Origin: Platanthera guangdongensis
Lineage: Eukaryota; Streptophyta; Magnoliopsida; Asparagales; Orchidaceae
Length of the DNA stretch: 64,000 nt
Reading direction: 5' to 3'
Assembly (NCBI GenBank): GCA_039583875.1
Contig: CM077151.1
Location: 109,076,609 to 109,140,608, forward strand
Shown: piece by piece, positions 31,702 to 43,375 of the stretch
Layout of the letters: each line of letters opens with the position of its first letter
How positions within the stretch are numbered: the first letter of the stretch is position 1
Notes under the pieces: model-generated
The model's input: only the letters and a program-made list of their open reading frames with translations
Told to the model about the DNA's origin: nothing
Databases searched by the model: none
Made by a program: the position numbers and the translations under genes

Positions 31702-34700
31702 TTGCAGGAATGTCCAAAGGCCACCAAAACGCCGATCTGGTATTTGGACAGTGGATGCTCCCGGCATATGACTGGGACAAGAAGCCTGCTGTGTGATTAC
31801 ACTCCAGTCGAGAATGGACCCAAAGTCATCTTTGGAGGGTCAGATCGAGGAGTCACCAGAGGTTACGGTATGATTTCCAACGGTATAATCTCTATCACCG
31901 ACGTGGCTTATGTTGAAGGGTTAAACCATAACTTGATCAGTGTAAGTCAGTTATGTGACAAAGGTTATGACGTTAAGTTCTGCAAAGATAAATGTCTGAT
32001 AATTTCACGTACCTCTTCTGAGACGGTATTATCAGGCATTAGGAGCAGAAATATCTTCTGCTTAGATTTTCTCAGTATAGATTCATCTACCCCCGTATGC
32101 CTTGTGGCAACAGGCAGTGCATCTCTCTGTGATCAATGGCACAAGAGATTGGCACATATTAATTTCAAGACAATTAGTATGCTGTTTTCTAAGAACTTAG
32201 TAAGGAATGCTCCCAGTATCAAGTGCATCAAAGATAGCCCCTGTCCTGCATGCCAGATGGGCAAACAGACTAGGGCTACCTTTAAGAGCATCGCAGACAA
32301 AGAGTCTTCCCGATGTCTTTACCTTTTACATATGGACTTGTTTGGTCCAATGCAAGTTCATAACTTGGGAGGCAAGTCCTATACGCTAGTGATAGTTGAT
32401 GATCATTCTCGGTTTACATGGGTGTTCTTTTTGAAACGAAAGTCAGATACGTTTGACGTCTTCACTAGTTTTGTCAAGCAGGCTCAGAACGAATTTAACT
32501 GCTCAGTGGTCAAAATCAGAAGTGACCATGGAACAGAATTCGAATCTGGTGCTATGACAGAATTTTGTGAAGAACAAGTTATCTTCCATGAGTTTTCCTC
32601 CCCGTGCACTCCTCAGCAAAATGGAGTTGCGGAGAGGAGAAATAGAACTCTCATTGAAGCCTGCACGACAATGTTGAAAGACGCTTCTCTCCCGGAATAC
32701 TTCTGGGCAGAGGATGTCAATACAGCTTGTCATGTACAAAACCGAGCATTGATCAACAAGCATCATCGTAAGACGCCTTACAAGCTACTGAAAGGCAGGA
32801 AACCAACCATGTCCTACTTGAGGATTTTTGGTTGCAAATGCTATGTACTGAATAATGGGAAGTACCCGCGTACTAAATTTGGTGAAAAATGCTTCGAAGG
32901 CATATTCATGGGCTATAGTTCCCACAGTCGGGCATATAGGGTCTTCAATAAGAAAACCCTAGTGGTAGAAGAATCAATAAATGTTGTATTTGATGAAGGA
33001 AGTTTGCTTAACAGCAATTCTTTCAGTGGTATTCTTGAAGATGCAGGTGCACGACTTGAACAACTGAGTCTGGATGAGACCGCTAAAGATGACACTCCTA
33101 AGTACGTCAAAGTTTCCACCTCCACGTCATCTGAAAATGTTGAAGATCAAAATGGAACAAATCTCTTAGAAGAAGGAGAAGCCCAAGAAGTAGTCGAAGC
33201 TCCAGACGCCAGACTTCTAGAGCTCCGGCACGTGAGGGATCATCCTAGAGATCAGATCACCGGAGATCCTCTTGTCGGTGTCAGAACTCGAAGAGGTACT
33301 ATTAACGAAGTATTGCATCTTAGCTTCCTGTCACAGGTTGAGCCAAAGAAGTTCGACGAGGCGAACAAGGATGCGGCATGGATTCTGTCCATGCAAGATG
33401 AACTACATCAATTTGAACGTTGCAATGTTTGGACGCTAGTTCCCAGACCATACAAGCAGAATGTGATTGGCACCAAGTGGATCTTCAGAAACAAACTGGA
33501 TGAACATGGTGTCATCGTAAAGAACAAGGCCAGACTGGTGGCTCAAGGTTACAAACAGGAGGAGGGGATTGACTTCGACCAGACCTTCACACCAGTAGCA
33601 AGGCTCGAGGCAATCAGATTGTTCCTGGCGTATGCTTCACACAAAGAATTCACAGTCTATCAAATGTATGTGAAATCAGCATTCTTGAACGGAGACCTGA
33701 AAGAGGAAGTATACGTCGCTCAACCCCCAGGTTTTGTCGATCCTACTTATCCCAATCATGTTTATTTTCTTAATAAAGCCTTATATGGGTTGAAACAAGC
33801 TCCACGAGCTTGGTATGAGACTTTATCTAGTTTTCTTCTTGAGAACAAGTTCTCTAGAGGTAAAATAGATAAAACATTGTTTCTCAGGGAAGTCAAAGGC
33901 AAGATTTTGCTGGTGCAAATCTATGTCGATGATATAATATTCGGCTCAACGGACAACAATCTTTGCAAAAAGTTTTCTAAACTTATGCAAGGAAAGTTTG
34001 AAATGAGCAGTATGGGAGAGCTCAAGTATTTCTTAGGACTTCAAGTGAAACAGTCTGAGGATGGAATCTTCATCTCTCAGACGAAGTTCACAAATGAACT
34101 CCTTAAGAAATTCGGTATGGAGAGTGCAACCTCTATGAGGACTCCAATGGGATCCACTATGTCTCTAGATAAGGATGAGAAAGGTAAACCTTTCGATGAA
34201 ACCAAATACAGAAGCATCATTGGATCCCTGCTCTACCTTACTGCCAGTAGACCGGATATCATGTTCTCCACATGTGTCTGTGCCAGATATCAGGTGAACA
34301 CTAAGGAATCTCACTATGTCGCTGTGAAGCGAATTCTAAGATACCTTAAAGGTACTCCCAATCTTGGCTTGTGGTACCCGAGAAACAATGATGTCGAGCT
34401 AATAGGTTTTTCAGATGCTGATTTTGTAGGGAGTAGGGATGACAGGAAAAGCACTTCCGGGACGTGTCAATTCCTTGGAAGAAGGCTTATCTCATGGAAC
34501 ATCAAGAAGCAGAATTGTGTAGCTACCTCCACAGCAGAGTCTGAGTACATCTCGGCAGGAAGCTGTTGCGCACAACTCCTATGGATCAGAAACCAGTTAG
34601 CCGACTACGACCTTCAGTTCAAGGAAGTTCCAATGTACTGCGACTCCTGCAGTGCAATTGCCATTGCCAACAATCCGGTATCGCACAGCAGAACGAAGCA

Positions 34701-34869
34701 TATTGAAGTGCGCTACCACTTCATTAGGGAGCACGTGGAGAACAAGGACATCTCTCTCTGTTATGTCCCCACGGACAAGCAGATTGCTGATATATTCACA
34801 AAGCCCTTAGACGAGGCCAAGTTCAATCTTTTCAAGACTGAACTGGGGATGCTCAATTATGAGGAATGA
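31702..34869 (+). CDS. Pol polyprotein of copia C (protease, integrase, RT, RNase H)
   Basis: One open frame of 1055 codons, +1 relative to gag; it opens with TTG-CAG rather than ATG, so it is expected to be made as a Gag-Pol fusion. Protease [13 protein letters not shown] (residues 13-25). Integrase [12 protein letters not shown] (zinc region), [20 protein letters not shown] and [16 protein letters not shown] (about 180-320), with all three acidic residues. [59 protein letters not shown]. RNase [58 protein letters not shown]. Odd: motif A reads [10 protein letters not shown], Tyr for the catalytic Asp (TAT at 33667-33669), so the RT should be inactive though the frame is open. Confidence 0.93.
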   Translation: MQECPKATKTPIWYLDSGCSRHMTGTRSLLCDYTPVENGPKVIFGGSDRGVTRGYGMISNGIISITDVAYVEGLNHNLISVSQLCDKGYDVKFCKDKCLIISRTSSETVLSGIRSRNIFCLDFLSIDSSTPVCLVATGSASLCDQWHKRLAHINFKTISMLFSKNLVRNAPSIKCIKDSPCPACQMGKQTRATFKSIADKESSRCLYLLHMDLFGPMQVHNLGGKSYTLVIVDDHSRFTWVFFLKRKSDTFDVFTSFVKQAQNEFNCSVVKIRSDHGTEFESGAMTEFCEEQVIFHEFSSPCTPQQNGVAERRNRTLIEACTTMLKDASLPEYFWAEDVNTACHVQNRALINKHHRKTPYKLLKGRKPTMSYLRIFGCKCYVLNNGKYPRTKFGEKCFEGIFMGYSSHSRAYRVFNKKTLVVEESINVVFDEGSLLNSNSFSGILEDAGARLEQLSLDETAKDDTPKYVKVSTSTSSENVEDQNGTNLLEEGEAQEVVEAPDARLLELRHVRDHPRDQITGDPLVGVRTRRGTINEVLHLSFLSQVEPKKFDEANKDAAWILSMQDELHQFERCNVWTLVPRPYKQNVIGTKWIFRNKLDEHGVIVKNKARLVAQGYKQEEGIDFDQTFTPVARLEAIRLFLAYASHKEFTVYQMYVKSAFLNGDLKEEVYVAQPPGFVDPTYPNHVYFLNKALYGLKQAPRAWYETLSSFLLENKFSRGKIDKTLFLREVKGKILLVQIYVDDIIFGSTDNNLCKKFSKLMQGKFEMSSMGELKYFLGLQVKQSEDGIFISQTKFTNELLKKFGMESATSMRTPMGSTMSLDKDEKGKPFDETKYRSIIGSLLYLTASRPDIMFSTCVCARYQVNTKESHYVAVKRILRYLKGTPNLGLWYPRNNDVELIGFSDADFVGSRDDRKSTSGTCQFLGRRLISWNIKKQNCVATSTAESEYISAGSCCAQLLWIRNQLADYDLQFKEVPMYCDSCSAIAIANNPVSHSRTKHIEVRYHFIREHVENKDISLCYVPTDKQIADIFTKPLDEAKFNLFKTELGMLNYEE

Positions 34870-35171
34870 AGACTACAGAAGCTCCAGGCTCGTACATGAT
34901 CTGAGGGGGAGCAAGGAACTCAAGTGTGAGCACTGGCGCAAGAACTGAGGGGGAGCAAGGGGTCAAATGCTACCGATCCCGATTTGCAGAAGCCGAAAAG
35001 GGGGAGATTACCCTCTCGGCTAAGGCTAAGGTGGCTCCAAGCTTGTTCCCAAGAAATTGGTATTGGTAATGGATAACTCACTCAACTCTATTTCAAGTTT
35101 ATGGTTTTCATTCCCATATGCTCTATTCACCTTAGCTTGTAGGGTTTAGGCTTTTTCAAATAGGGAGAGAT
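34870..35171 (+). promoter_or_regulatory. Multiple polypurine tracts of copia C
   Basis: Four purine runs: CTGAGGGGGAGCAAGG at 34901-34916 and again at 34945-34960, AAAAGGGGGAGATTA at 34996-35010, and AAATAGGGAGAGAT directly before the 3' LTR (about 35158-35171). Repeated tracts before the LTR are a Sirevirus trait. There is no env-like frame between pol and the LTR. Confidence 0.85.
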
Positions 35172-36801
35172 TGTTGGGTATTGTATCCACAATGTACCTG
35201 ATTTGAAGAAGCCCCTGGACAAGCTAAGGTCAATAGACAATGTATTTGATACAATCTTTCAAGTTGTACTTGCAGTTTTTCTACGCTAAGTGCACACCAA
35301 TGTCAGGGTGCAGTAGGTCAATATACACGGGTCTGCACGACGTAATCCCTCGTTGAGCAGATCAGTGTGTTGGCCTACGTGTACTCTCTCTATTGGAGTG
35401 CACTTACTTTCAAGTACAGGGCCGTGTTTATGCAAGAGAAGACAAGGAGCAAGGATGGGTCAAGGAGCAGCTCTTGGGTGGAAAGACGAAAATTCGTCTA
35501 AGTATAATTCGACGAGAATCACCAAGTGATTCTCGCCGATTCGGCGAGAATCACTAGTGATTCTCTCCAAATCGTCGAGAATCATTAGTGATTCTCGACG
35601 ACTCTTTCCGGCTACCTCAAAACGGTGCCAAGTAAGATTCGGCGAGAATCACTAGTGATTCTCGCCGAACCCATCGCAGAGCAGATCATGAATACCAAGT
35701 AATATTCGTTGAGAATCAAAAAGTGATTCGGCGAGAATCACTAGTGACTCTCGACGAATCGTCGAGAATCACTAACTGATTCTCGCCGATTCGTCGAGAA
35801 TCACCTTCGATTCTCGCCGATTTTTACTTAGCGATTTCTCTGGAAGTTCCTGAACCGGATTCTGCCGCTGACAATGTTCTGGACCGGGACTTAAGGATTC
35901 TTCTTGTGGGTCCCACAACGGTCATTTTGAAAGAGTCTACAGTATATATATACGGGTATTTTGAACGGAATATACACAGAAAAGAAGCAGAGCACGATCT
36001 AACCCTAAAATCGCGAGTTCCGCTCCGTCGCCGCCGTCGTCGTCGCTCGAGCAAGTTGGTCGCCGCTGTTGATCGTATTTCTTCCCGATCTCCGGCGACA
36101 GAAGCTTAGCCAAGCTTAGAGTCTCACGCGTCTATCCAGAGATCCCTTGTCTCTCGATTTGTTGATCGGGAAAAACTTCCCCGTCCAAATCGATCAAGAC
36201 GACCGATCCTCGTGTGACCGTTGGTAGACCTAGCTAGCTTTGCTACGAAGTTTGGATCTCCAAAGTACAGCAGCCGCACGTCGTCGTCGCCGCCGATCCC
36301 GTGAACCTAGCCGCCGCCCTTCTTGCCGCCGCCGGTTCCGGGTAGATCCTCTCTAAGAGAGTCTAGGGTTGTGGACTTTTCGTGGACGTCAAGAACACGT
36401 CGTCAACGAAGAGGGACACCTTGTCTCCAAACGTAGTTTGTATCTTTTGTACATTCTATTTTATTTTTGTTGTAAAGGAACGGTGGTTCCATGTTGTAAG
36501 GGTTGGGTGCAACACGTTTTGTGGGAGTGTTGACTCCCACGTGTGGAAGGGTTCCTTCCGATAGTGCAAGGATTGGATTTCAATCCTGTTGGTGAAGAGA
36601 CCGAGTCGTCCCTTGTTGGGAGATAGGTCGAAGGGGGAAAGTGGATGTACCCAAATCGGGGAACCACTATAAATTGCTTGCGTATTCTGTGTGCTGTGCT
36701 GTTTGTTTTTATTGTGCAGGTACCATTTTAAATTCCGCAAAAACGCTGCACGTCACCTATCCCCCCCTAGGTGAAGATAGTGGACACTAGTTGAACTTTC
36801 A
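35172..36801 (+). repeat. 3' LTR of copia C (1630 bp)
   Basis: Partner of 16802-18409. It is longer mainly through one extra palindrome segment near 35537-35570 and has a shorter C tract (36762-36768). The CAAAG duplication follows. Confidence 0.95.
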
Positions 36802-36946
36802 CAAAGCAAGAAAAGAAATATATCTGGTAGAGAATTACTAACACATGCAGCAGATATATATATACAGGCATTGTTTAAACAAATAATAGTTTGAAAACAA
36901 ATTGCAGAAAGAAATTGAAACAAAATGAAGATTACTTCTTCTTCTT
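36802..36946 (-). other. Spacer of B between env-like gene and insertion C
   Basis: AT- and purine-rich non-coding sequence downstream of the env-like stop codon. Begins with the CAAAG duplication of C. Confidence 0.7.
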
Positions 36947-39766
36947 CTACAAGGACTTGTCTTCTGTTGTCTTTTCTCCTGGCTTTTTGAAAATAATTTC
37001 TCTATTTGGATTTGAAGCCTGTGTCTGAGTCATTGTCATGTCAGCTGCCCCATTGATTTTCAGTGATGTAGCTCTGGGGACAACTGCTTCATGATGGAGC
37101 TTCATATAATCATCAACATTAAAAAGCTTGTTGTCTTTGTCAAATCTCTTTAATTCTTCCTTTCTGTACTTTGACATTGTTGTAAATCCAGAAATGTCTT
37201 TACCTTCAGCTTTGGCTTTATTGATCAATGATAGGCCAATTAGTTCCTGGTACCAAGACATTCTTGCAGTATTGGTTGTTTCAGGATCTTCAAATGGAAT
37301 AGGAGGAGAGTAAGGCCTTTTAGGACTGTCAGCTTTCTGATCTTCAGACATATGATGTTGTTGCTGCTGATGCTGTTGATTTCCTGAGGATGGTTGCCTC
37401 TGCTGGATGCTTCTAGAGGATCTCCCTGAATGTCTCTGTTAGGTTTGCATGGGGGAAGATCTCTGAGAGCTAGAGCTAGTGGCACCAGCTGCTGGAAGAG
37501 GAGGAGGAGGTGGATACTTTCTATATCTATGAACTGGAGGAGGAAAATATCTCCTACTTCTTTTCCTATCCTTCTGCTGTTTCTTTAATAACCACATCCA
37601 TGCAGGCATTCCCTTATAAGGAGTAACATTGTGCAGAATATAGTAGGGAGTGTCAGCAGTAGGATTGGGCTTAGGAGCTGGAGGAGGAGGAGCATTCCTT
37701 TTCTTTGATAGCATTTTCTTTTTCTTGGAAGCTTCTTCATCTGAATCATCATCATCATCAGCTTCATCATCTTCAGAATTAGAACCCTAAGGGTTATCAT
37801 ATAAAGCATCCAATGCTTTCAGAGTTTTATCATCAAAAGCAGTCTTTTCTAGAGGAGGCGCAGAAGGTTCAGAAGCTGGACTTTCAGAAACTATACAGGA
37901 ATCAGAAATGATTGGGACAGAGCTTTCAGCTGCTGTCTTATTTTCCTCTTCAATATCAGCCAGGATTAACTCATCCAGATCTGGCATAGGAGAGTCATCC
38001 ATAACAAAAACTGGTACTGAGACATCTTCTGGAATAACTGGAGAGGTTGGAGCAACAACAGGAACTGCAAAATTGTCACAGAGTTGCTTAGCAACTGCTG
38101 GACATATTGGAGATGTATAGGGCACAATAGCCAACTGTGGCTTAGTAAATTCTTCTGGAAGAGACTGCATATATACAATATCAAAATATCTCAATGAAAT
38201 AGAAAAATTAACCGTGGGATTTAAATGGAAATCACCAACAGTGTTTATTTGCTCTGGTACTGACTCATCTAAGTCAATGTCAGTATCCATAAAATGAGTC
38301 AATTAAATCATCTCAGAATCAAATTCTGCATCTGCATCGACATCTGTACATGAAACTGCTGGAGAAGAAACTGCTGCTGAGTCTGCTGTTGTACCTGCTG
38401 CTGCTGCTTCTGCATCTACTGCTGCTTCATCACAGAGCATTTCCCCCTGCCTGGGTTCAGGAGAACCTAGAGCCAGGTCCCTGAATGAAGAGGGGGCAGT
38501 AGAGAGAAGGGACACTTGTACAGATAAAGAATTAAGAGAATTCACAAGAGGTGTAATGGCCTCTGTGATAATGGTTTTGATGAGGGGAGTAAGCAGGGAT
38601 ATGATGGTAGATACAGTGGAGGGTTCCAAAGATGGAGAGGTTGATGGTGAATGTAGAGAAGTAGATGAAGTAGGAGGAACAGATGGAGGGGATAGAGGAG
38701 GAAGGACATCTGTCATTGCAGTGTCTGAGGGTAGGGTGTAAGATGGAATGGAGGATAAGTGTGGGGGAAGTGGAGACTATCGTGGTGTAGGAATAGATGT
38801 GTCATGAGGTGAAGCAGGGGGTGTTGGAGTGTGAGTGATATCAAGTGGTGGAGATGGAGGTGGAGAAGGCACAGAAGAATGGTGTTGTGGTTGAGGTGTT
38901 GAAGAAGGAATGCGAGAGGAAGGAAGATGCTTTACTGGAAGGGGTGCTGGAAGAGATGGTGGAGATGGAATGACCTCTTCTGTAGGGTGGGGAGTGGCCT
39001 TCACAGCCCTGGTGCTCTCAGAAGTTGGGATGGAAGAGGAGGAAGCCTTGGATGGGTTGGAGATCGTCCTCTCCCATCTGCCAAACAAAGCGCATATGAG
39101 GCGCTTGCTGGCATTGATGAAAATGGTCGGGGTGACCATGAATTCACCAGCTTTTTCTTGAAGAAAAATCCCCAAGATTCTTCCGAAGCAAACCTCTTTC
39201 TTACTGTTCTTCTTCTTTATTAAATCAAAGAAAAATTTACTCCAATCGACCTGTCGCTTGTTTACCACTACGCACATAACAAAGAATTGGTGTCTTGTGA
39301 TGTAATCGTGCGCAGAGTGATTGTCCATCAGCACTTTTCCTACAATGTCCGCCAAGAACTGGTAGGCGGCAGAGAGTTGTTTCTCTAACAACTTGTTAGG
39401 GTTACTCCCAGTAAACCCCATCAATTTCAACATCGAACTAAATTCTTCAGAATCAACATCCAGATCGACTTCTCCATTTACCAACCCAAAAATTTCAGAA
39501 AGAACAGCGGGAGATAGAGAGATAGCATTACTCCCGATATTGCGTGTCAAGAAATTTTCCTCCGAAACAGTAAAAGTGTAAACCCATTCTCAAATTTCAG
39601 TTGCATGCAGTTTAATCCTTCTGGTCATAAAGTCCTTGAGACCAAGTTCCTCTAGTAGTTCCAGAATGTAGAGAAATATTGGGTCAGAATGTTGGAATGA
39701 ATAAAAATCCATGTCGAAGCCGGTGTCAAATTTCATGGCAGCCAAGGTGCTTGCTGGAATCGCCAT
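36947..39766 (-). pseudogene. env-like gene of copia B
   Basis: A single frame of about 940 codons from ATG at 39766 to the stop at 36947, interrupted by five stops (about 39592, 38777, 38303, 37787 and 37439) but with no frameshift: all open pieces begin at multiples of three from 39766. The N-terminal third resembles the env-like protein of E (ADIVGKVLMDNHSAHDYI against EIIGKVLLYKTGAHDKLS). The middle is Pro/Ser/Ala-rich (PPLSPPSVPPTSSTS; PPPPAPKPNP), and an Asp-rich and a basic stretch follow. I see no clear signal peptide or membrane segment, so env-like refers to position only. The function of this protein class is unknown. Confidence 0.75.
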
Positions 39767-40164
39767 TGATGATCTGCAAGAGAGACAGAGAAAATGACGA
39801 TCAAGAGCAAGAGAACTGAAAGCACGAGACGGAGGTCAAAGAAAACCTAGATATAAGTTTTCCAGAATATGAATCGACAATCTCCGTTCCACGAAAAAGA
39901 AACAGTTCTTCGAACTGAGGTCGATGAAATAAATTATAGACAAATAATTCGTCGATCTCATCCAAAAGAATCGAAAACAGTTCGTCGAACTCCGTTCGAC
40001 GAAATATCTTCTGAAGCAAAGTTCGTCGATCTCCGGTCGACGAAAATTGTTTCCACACACAGAGAATTTGTCGATCTCCGTTCGACGAGCATATCCCAAA
40101 CTTTCCCTAATTCGTCGAACTTTATTCGACGAACTCTGGAAAATTCGTCGAATGCAGACAGAAA
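39767..40164 (-). promoter_or_regulatory. pol-env spacer of B with TTCGTCGA/TCGACGAA inverted repeats
   Basis: From about 39890 to 40155 there are at least five units of the form TTCGTCGA-(6-8 bases)-TCGACGAA, for instance TTCGTCGATCTCCGGTCGACG at 40022-40042. The same unit fills the LTRs of B and recurs in the 3' part of gag. Immediately upstream of the env-like ATG; promoter or RNA-structure roles are guesses. Confidence 0.6.
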
Positions 40165-43100
40165 CTAATTGAACTCTTCTCCATTGATCATTCCCAGTTG
40201 ATTTATAAAGAACAGATGATTTTTCTCATCCAAGGGTTTGGTGAAAATGTCTGCTCTCTGTAAATCAGTATGAATATGGATTAGGTTAATTTTCTTTTTG
40301 TCTACATTATCTCTAATGAAATGATGTCTTATTTCAATATGTTTAGTCCTACTATGGTGAACTGGATTCTGTGCTATAGCAATAGCACTAGTATTATCAC
40401 AAAATAATGTTGAATTATTTAAGTTGACACCATAGTCTAGGAGTTGGTTTTGTATACATAACATTTATTAACAGCAGCTGCCAGCAACCATGTATTCTGC
40501 TTCTGCAGTTGATGTAGACACAGATGTTAGATTTTTACAACACCAAGAGACAAGTCTCATACCCAGGAACTGGCAAGTTCCAGAGGTACTCTTCCTGTCC
40601 ACTCTACATCTAGCATAGTCAGCATCTGAGTATCCAGTTAACTCAAACTATGAATCTACAGGATACCAGAGTCCTAGATTAGGACAACTCTTTATATATC
40701 TCAAAATACTTTTTAAGAAAATAAGGTGAGATTCTTTAGGGTTCACTTGGAACCTAGCACAAAGGCATGTGGCAAACATGATATCAGGCCTGCTAGCTGT
40801 TAGGTATAATAGGGATCCAACAATTGCCCTATAATGCTTCTGATCTACAGGTTTCCCTGCTGCATTAGAATACACAACAGCATTGGTAGCCATAGGTGTT
40901 TTCATTCCTGAAGCATCACCCATCCCAAACTTCTTAATAAGCTCTTTAACATACTTAGCTTGGTAGAGGAAGATACCATCAGAGTGCTACTTCACTTGGA
41001 GACCAAGGAAGTAGGAAATCTCACCCATGCTACTCATCTCAAATTTGGAATGCATGAGGTCAGCAAACCTCTTGCATAATTTGGGATCAGTAGACCCAAA
41101 GATGATGTCATCCACATATATTTGTACTAACAATATTTGGTCCTTATGATGTCTAGTGAAAAGAGTTTTATCTATGGTTCCTCTTGTAAATTTATGCTAT
41201 AAAAGAAAGCTTGCTAAGGTCTCATACCAAGCTCTTGGAGCTTGCTTTAAACCATAGAGAGTTTTATGCAATTTATATACAAAAGTGGGTTGAGTTAGAG
41301 AGATAAAACCTGGAGGTTGTTCCACATAAACCTCTTCTTTAAGCACTCCATTCAAAAATGCACTCTTGACATCCATTTGGAAAACTTTGAATCTCCTGTA
41401 AGCTGCATATGCAAGGAATATTCTTATGGCCTCTAACCTTGCAACATGGGCAAAGGTTTGGTCATAGTCAATTCCTTCCTCTTGTCTGTATCCTTGAGCA
41501 ACAAGCTTAGCCTTATTCCTCACTATGATTCCTTGAGCATCTAGCTTGTTTCTGTAGACCCATTTGGTTCCAATAACTGGGTAGTTATGAGGTCTTGGAA
41601 CCAAATCCCAAACTCTACATCTCTCAAACTGATTTAATTCCTCTTGCATTGCAATGATCCAGTGGTGATCTTGCTCAGCTTCATGGATGGAGAGAGGTTC
41701 AATTTGAGAGAGAAAACATGCATACATCAAGTCTTGGTTGAGATGATGCCTTGTCTGTACACCTGCTGAAATGTCTCCAATCACTTGAGATCTGGGGTGA
41801 TCTCTAAGTGTGACAAGATCAGTTGGTGGAGTTTGTTCAGCAATAACTTCTATAATTAATTCCACTTGAGGAATGTTATTAGCTGTTGAGGGAAGTTCAG
41901 CCACTTCCACTTGAATCTCTTCTTCACTGTCTTCAGCAACTTGTGGAGAAAGATGGGTTGATACCTCTTGGTTAAGGTTTAGTCCATCCATAGACTCACA
42001 CAGTTGTGGAACCTGCAAAAAGCTATTGGTAGAAATCTCTTTCTCCTTATAAGACATGTTAGCGTCATCAAAAGATACGTGGACTGATTCTTCAATTTTA
42101 AGAGTGGATTTATTAAAAACCCTATAGGCCTTGCTTACTTGGGAGTATCCTAGAAAAATCCCTTCTTCAGCCTTAGCATCAAACTTTCTAATATATCTTT
42201 TGTTGTTAGTGTGAATATAACATATACAACCAAAAACTTTAAAGTATGTGATTTTAGGTTCCTTCCCTTTAAGCAATTCATATGGGGTCTTTTTTTCAAC
42301 TTATGTATAAGGCTTCTATTCAGGACATAGTTAGCAGTGTTTACAGCTTCTGCCCAAAAGGATAGAGGCATGTAAGCATCTGCCAATAATGTGCCTGGAG
42401 ATTCAATGAGTGTCCTATTTTTCCATTCAGCTACCACATTTTGTTGGGGAGTTCTAGGAGCTGAGAAGCACTGCCTGATACCTTCCTTCTCACAGAACTC
42501 ATGCATAAGAAGAGACTCAAACTCTGTGCCATGATCACTTCTGATCAATGCAACATGAGTAGAGAACTCAATCTATATGGACCTGTGAAAATCTGTAAGA
42601 ACCTTGAATGTATCTGACTTAGCTCTCGGAAAGGATACCCAACTGAATCGGGAGAAGTCATCAACAATCACTAAAGTGTAAGACTTCCCTCCTAGGCTTT
42701 GTACTGCAATGGGTCCAAATAGATCCACATGAAGCAAATACAAAATCCTAGGTGAATCACTCTTATTAATGGATTTGAAACTAGTTTTAGTTTGCTTGCC
42801 TAATTGACAAGCGCTGCAAAGGTTTTCCTTCTTATAAGGGCCAAAAGGTAAGCATCTAACAAGGTTGTATTTAGATAACCTAGCTATATTCTTAAGGTTT
42901 ACATGAACTAATCTTTTATGTCACAACTCATTTTGGTTACTAGTGATATTGAGTAAACAAACATTAGTTTTGGTAGAAGTAAAATCTACTAGATATATGT
43001 TACTTTGTCTAATTCCAATTAAAACAGTTTGGTTTTCATTATTAATAATAGAACAAGAGGTAGAGTTAAAGTGTACCTGATAACCTTCATCACATAATTG

Positions 43101-43375
43101 GCTTATGGATATTAGGTTATGTTTGAGTCCTCTTACATATGTTACTTTCTTGAAGGTAACTGTTCCAATCTTTACTGCTCCATATCCTTCAGACTGGCCA
43201 CTGTTTGAATCACCAAAGATCACCTTTGGTCCTAGCTTGGACTTGTAATTGGATAGATTGGCTTTGCTGCCTGTCATATGCTTGGAGCAACCACTGTACA
43301 AGTACCAGGTCTGACTCACCCTTGGACAACTCTTCACATGTACCTGTAAAGAAAAACAAAACTCAATTGTTCTTG
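40165..43375 (-). pseudogene. pol of copia B, broken
   Basis: Protease region WYLYSGCSKHMTGSK (about 43305-43260): Tyr replaces the catalytic Asp. Integrase part: [11 protein letters not shown] and NVVAEWKNRTLIE (42548-42400), with Val for the Gly of the usual QQNGVAE. A one-base frameshift falls in an A run at about 42290. RT in the next frame: [31 protein letters not shown] (motif A intact), [15 protein letters not shown], and after a stop near 41197 the YVDD site (about 41110). RNase [29 protein letters not shown]. Ends at 40165. It cannot give a functional polyprotein. Same domain order as C and E. Confidence 0.9.

Larger units (their letters stand above)
16802..36801 (+). mobile_element. 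Sirevirus-like Ty1/copia element C, interrupted by D
   Basis: LTRs 16802-18409 and 35172-36801, Met-type primer site, gag split by gypsy D, intact pol frame and several polypurine tracts before the 3' LTR. Ends TGTTGGG and ACTTTCA; exact CAAAG duplication at 16797-16801 and 36802-36806. There is no env-like gene. Without D the element is about 9.1 kb. The LTRs are very similar apart from a tandem-unit gain/loss and a C tract, so it is younger than B. Confidence 0.95.

Noticed and set aside
31686..31707. A 22-base mini-intron (23 bases in E) joining WVPK of gag to pol in frame
   Set aside because: Too short for a plant spliceosomal intron, and the donor is not conserved (GC in C, GT in E, AA in B). 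Only the acceptor-like half is kept as a finding.
36947..39766. Calling the post-pol genes of B and E true viral envelope genes
   Set aside because: No clear signal peptide, fusion peptide or membrane anchor was seen; the name is positional only.
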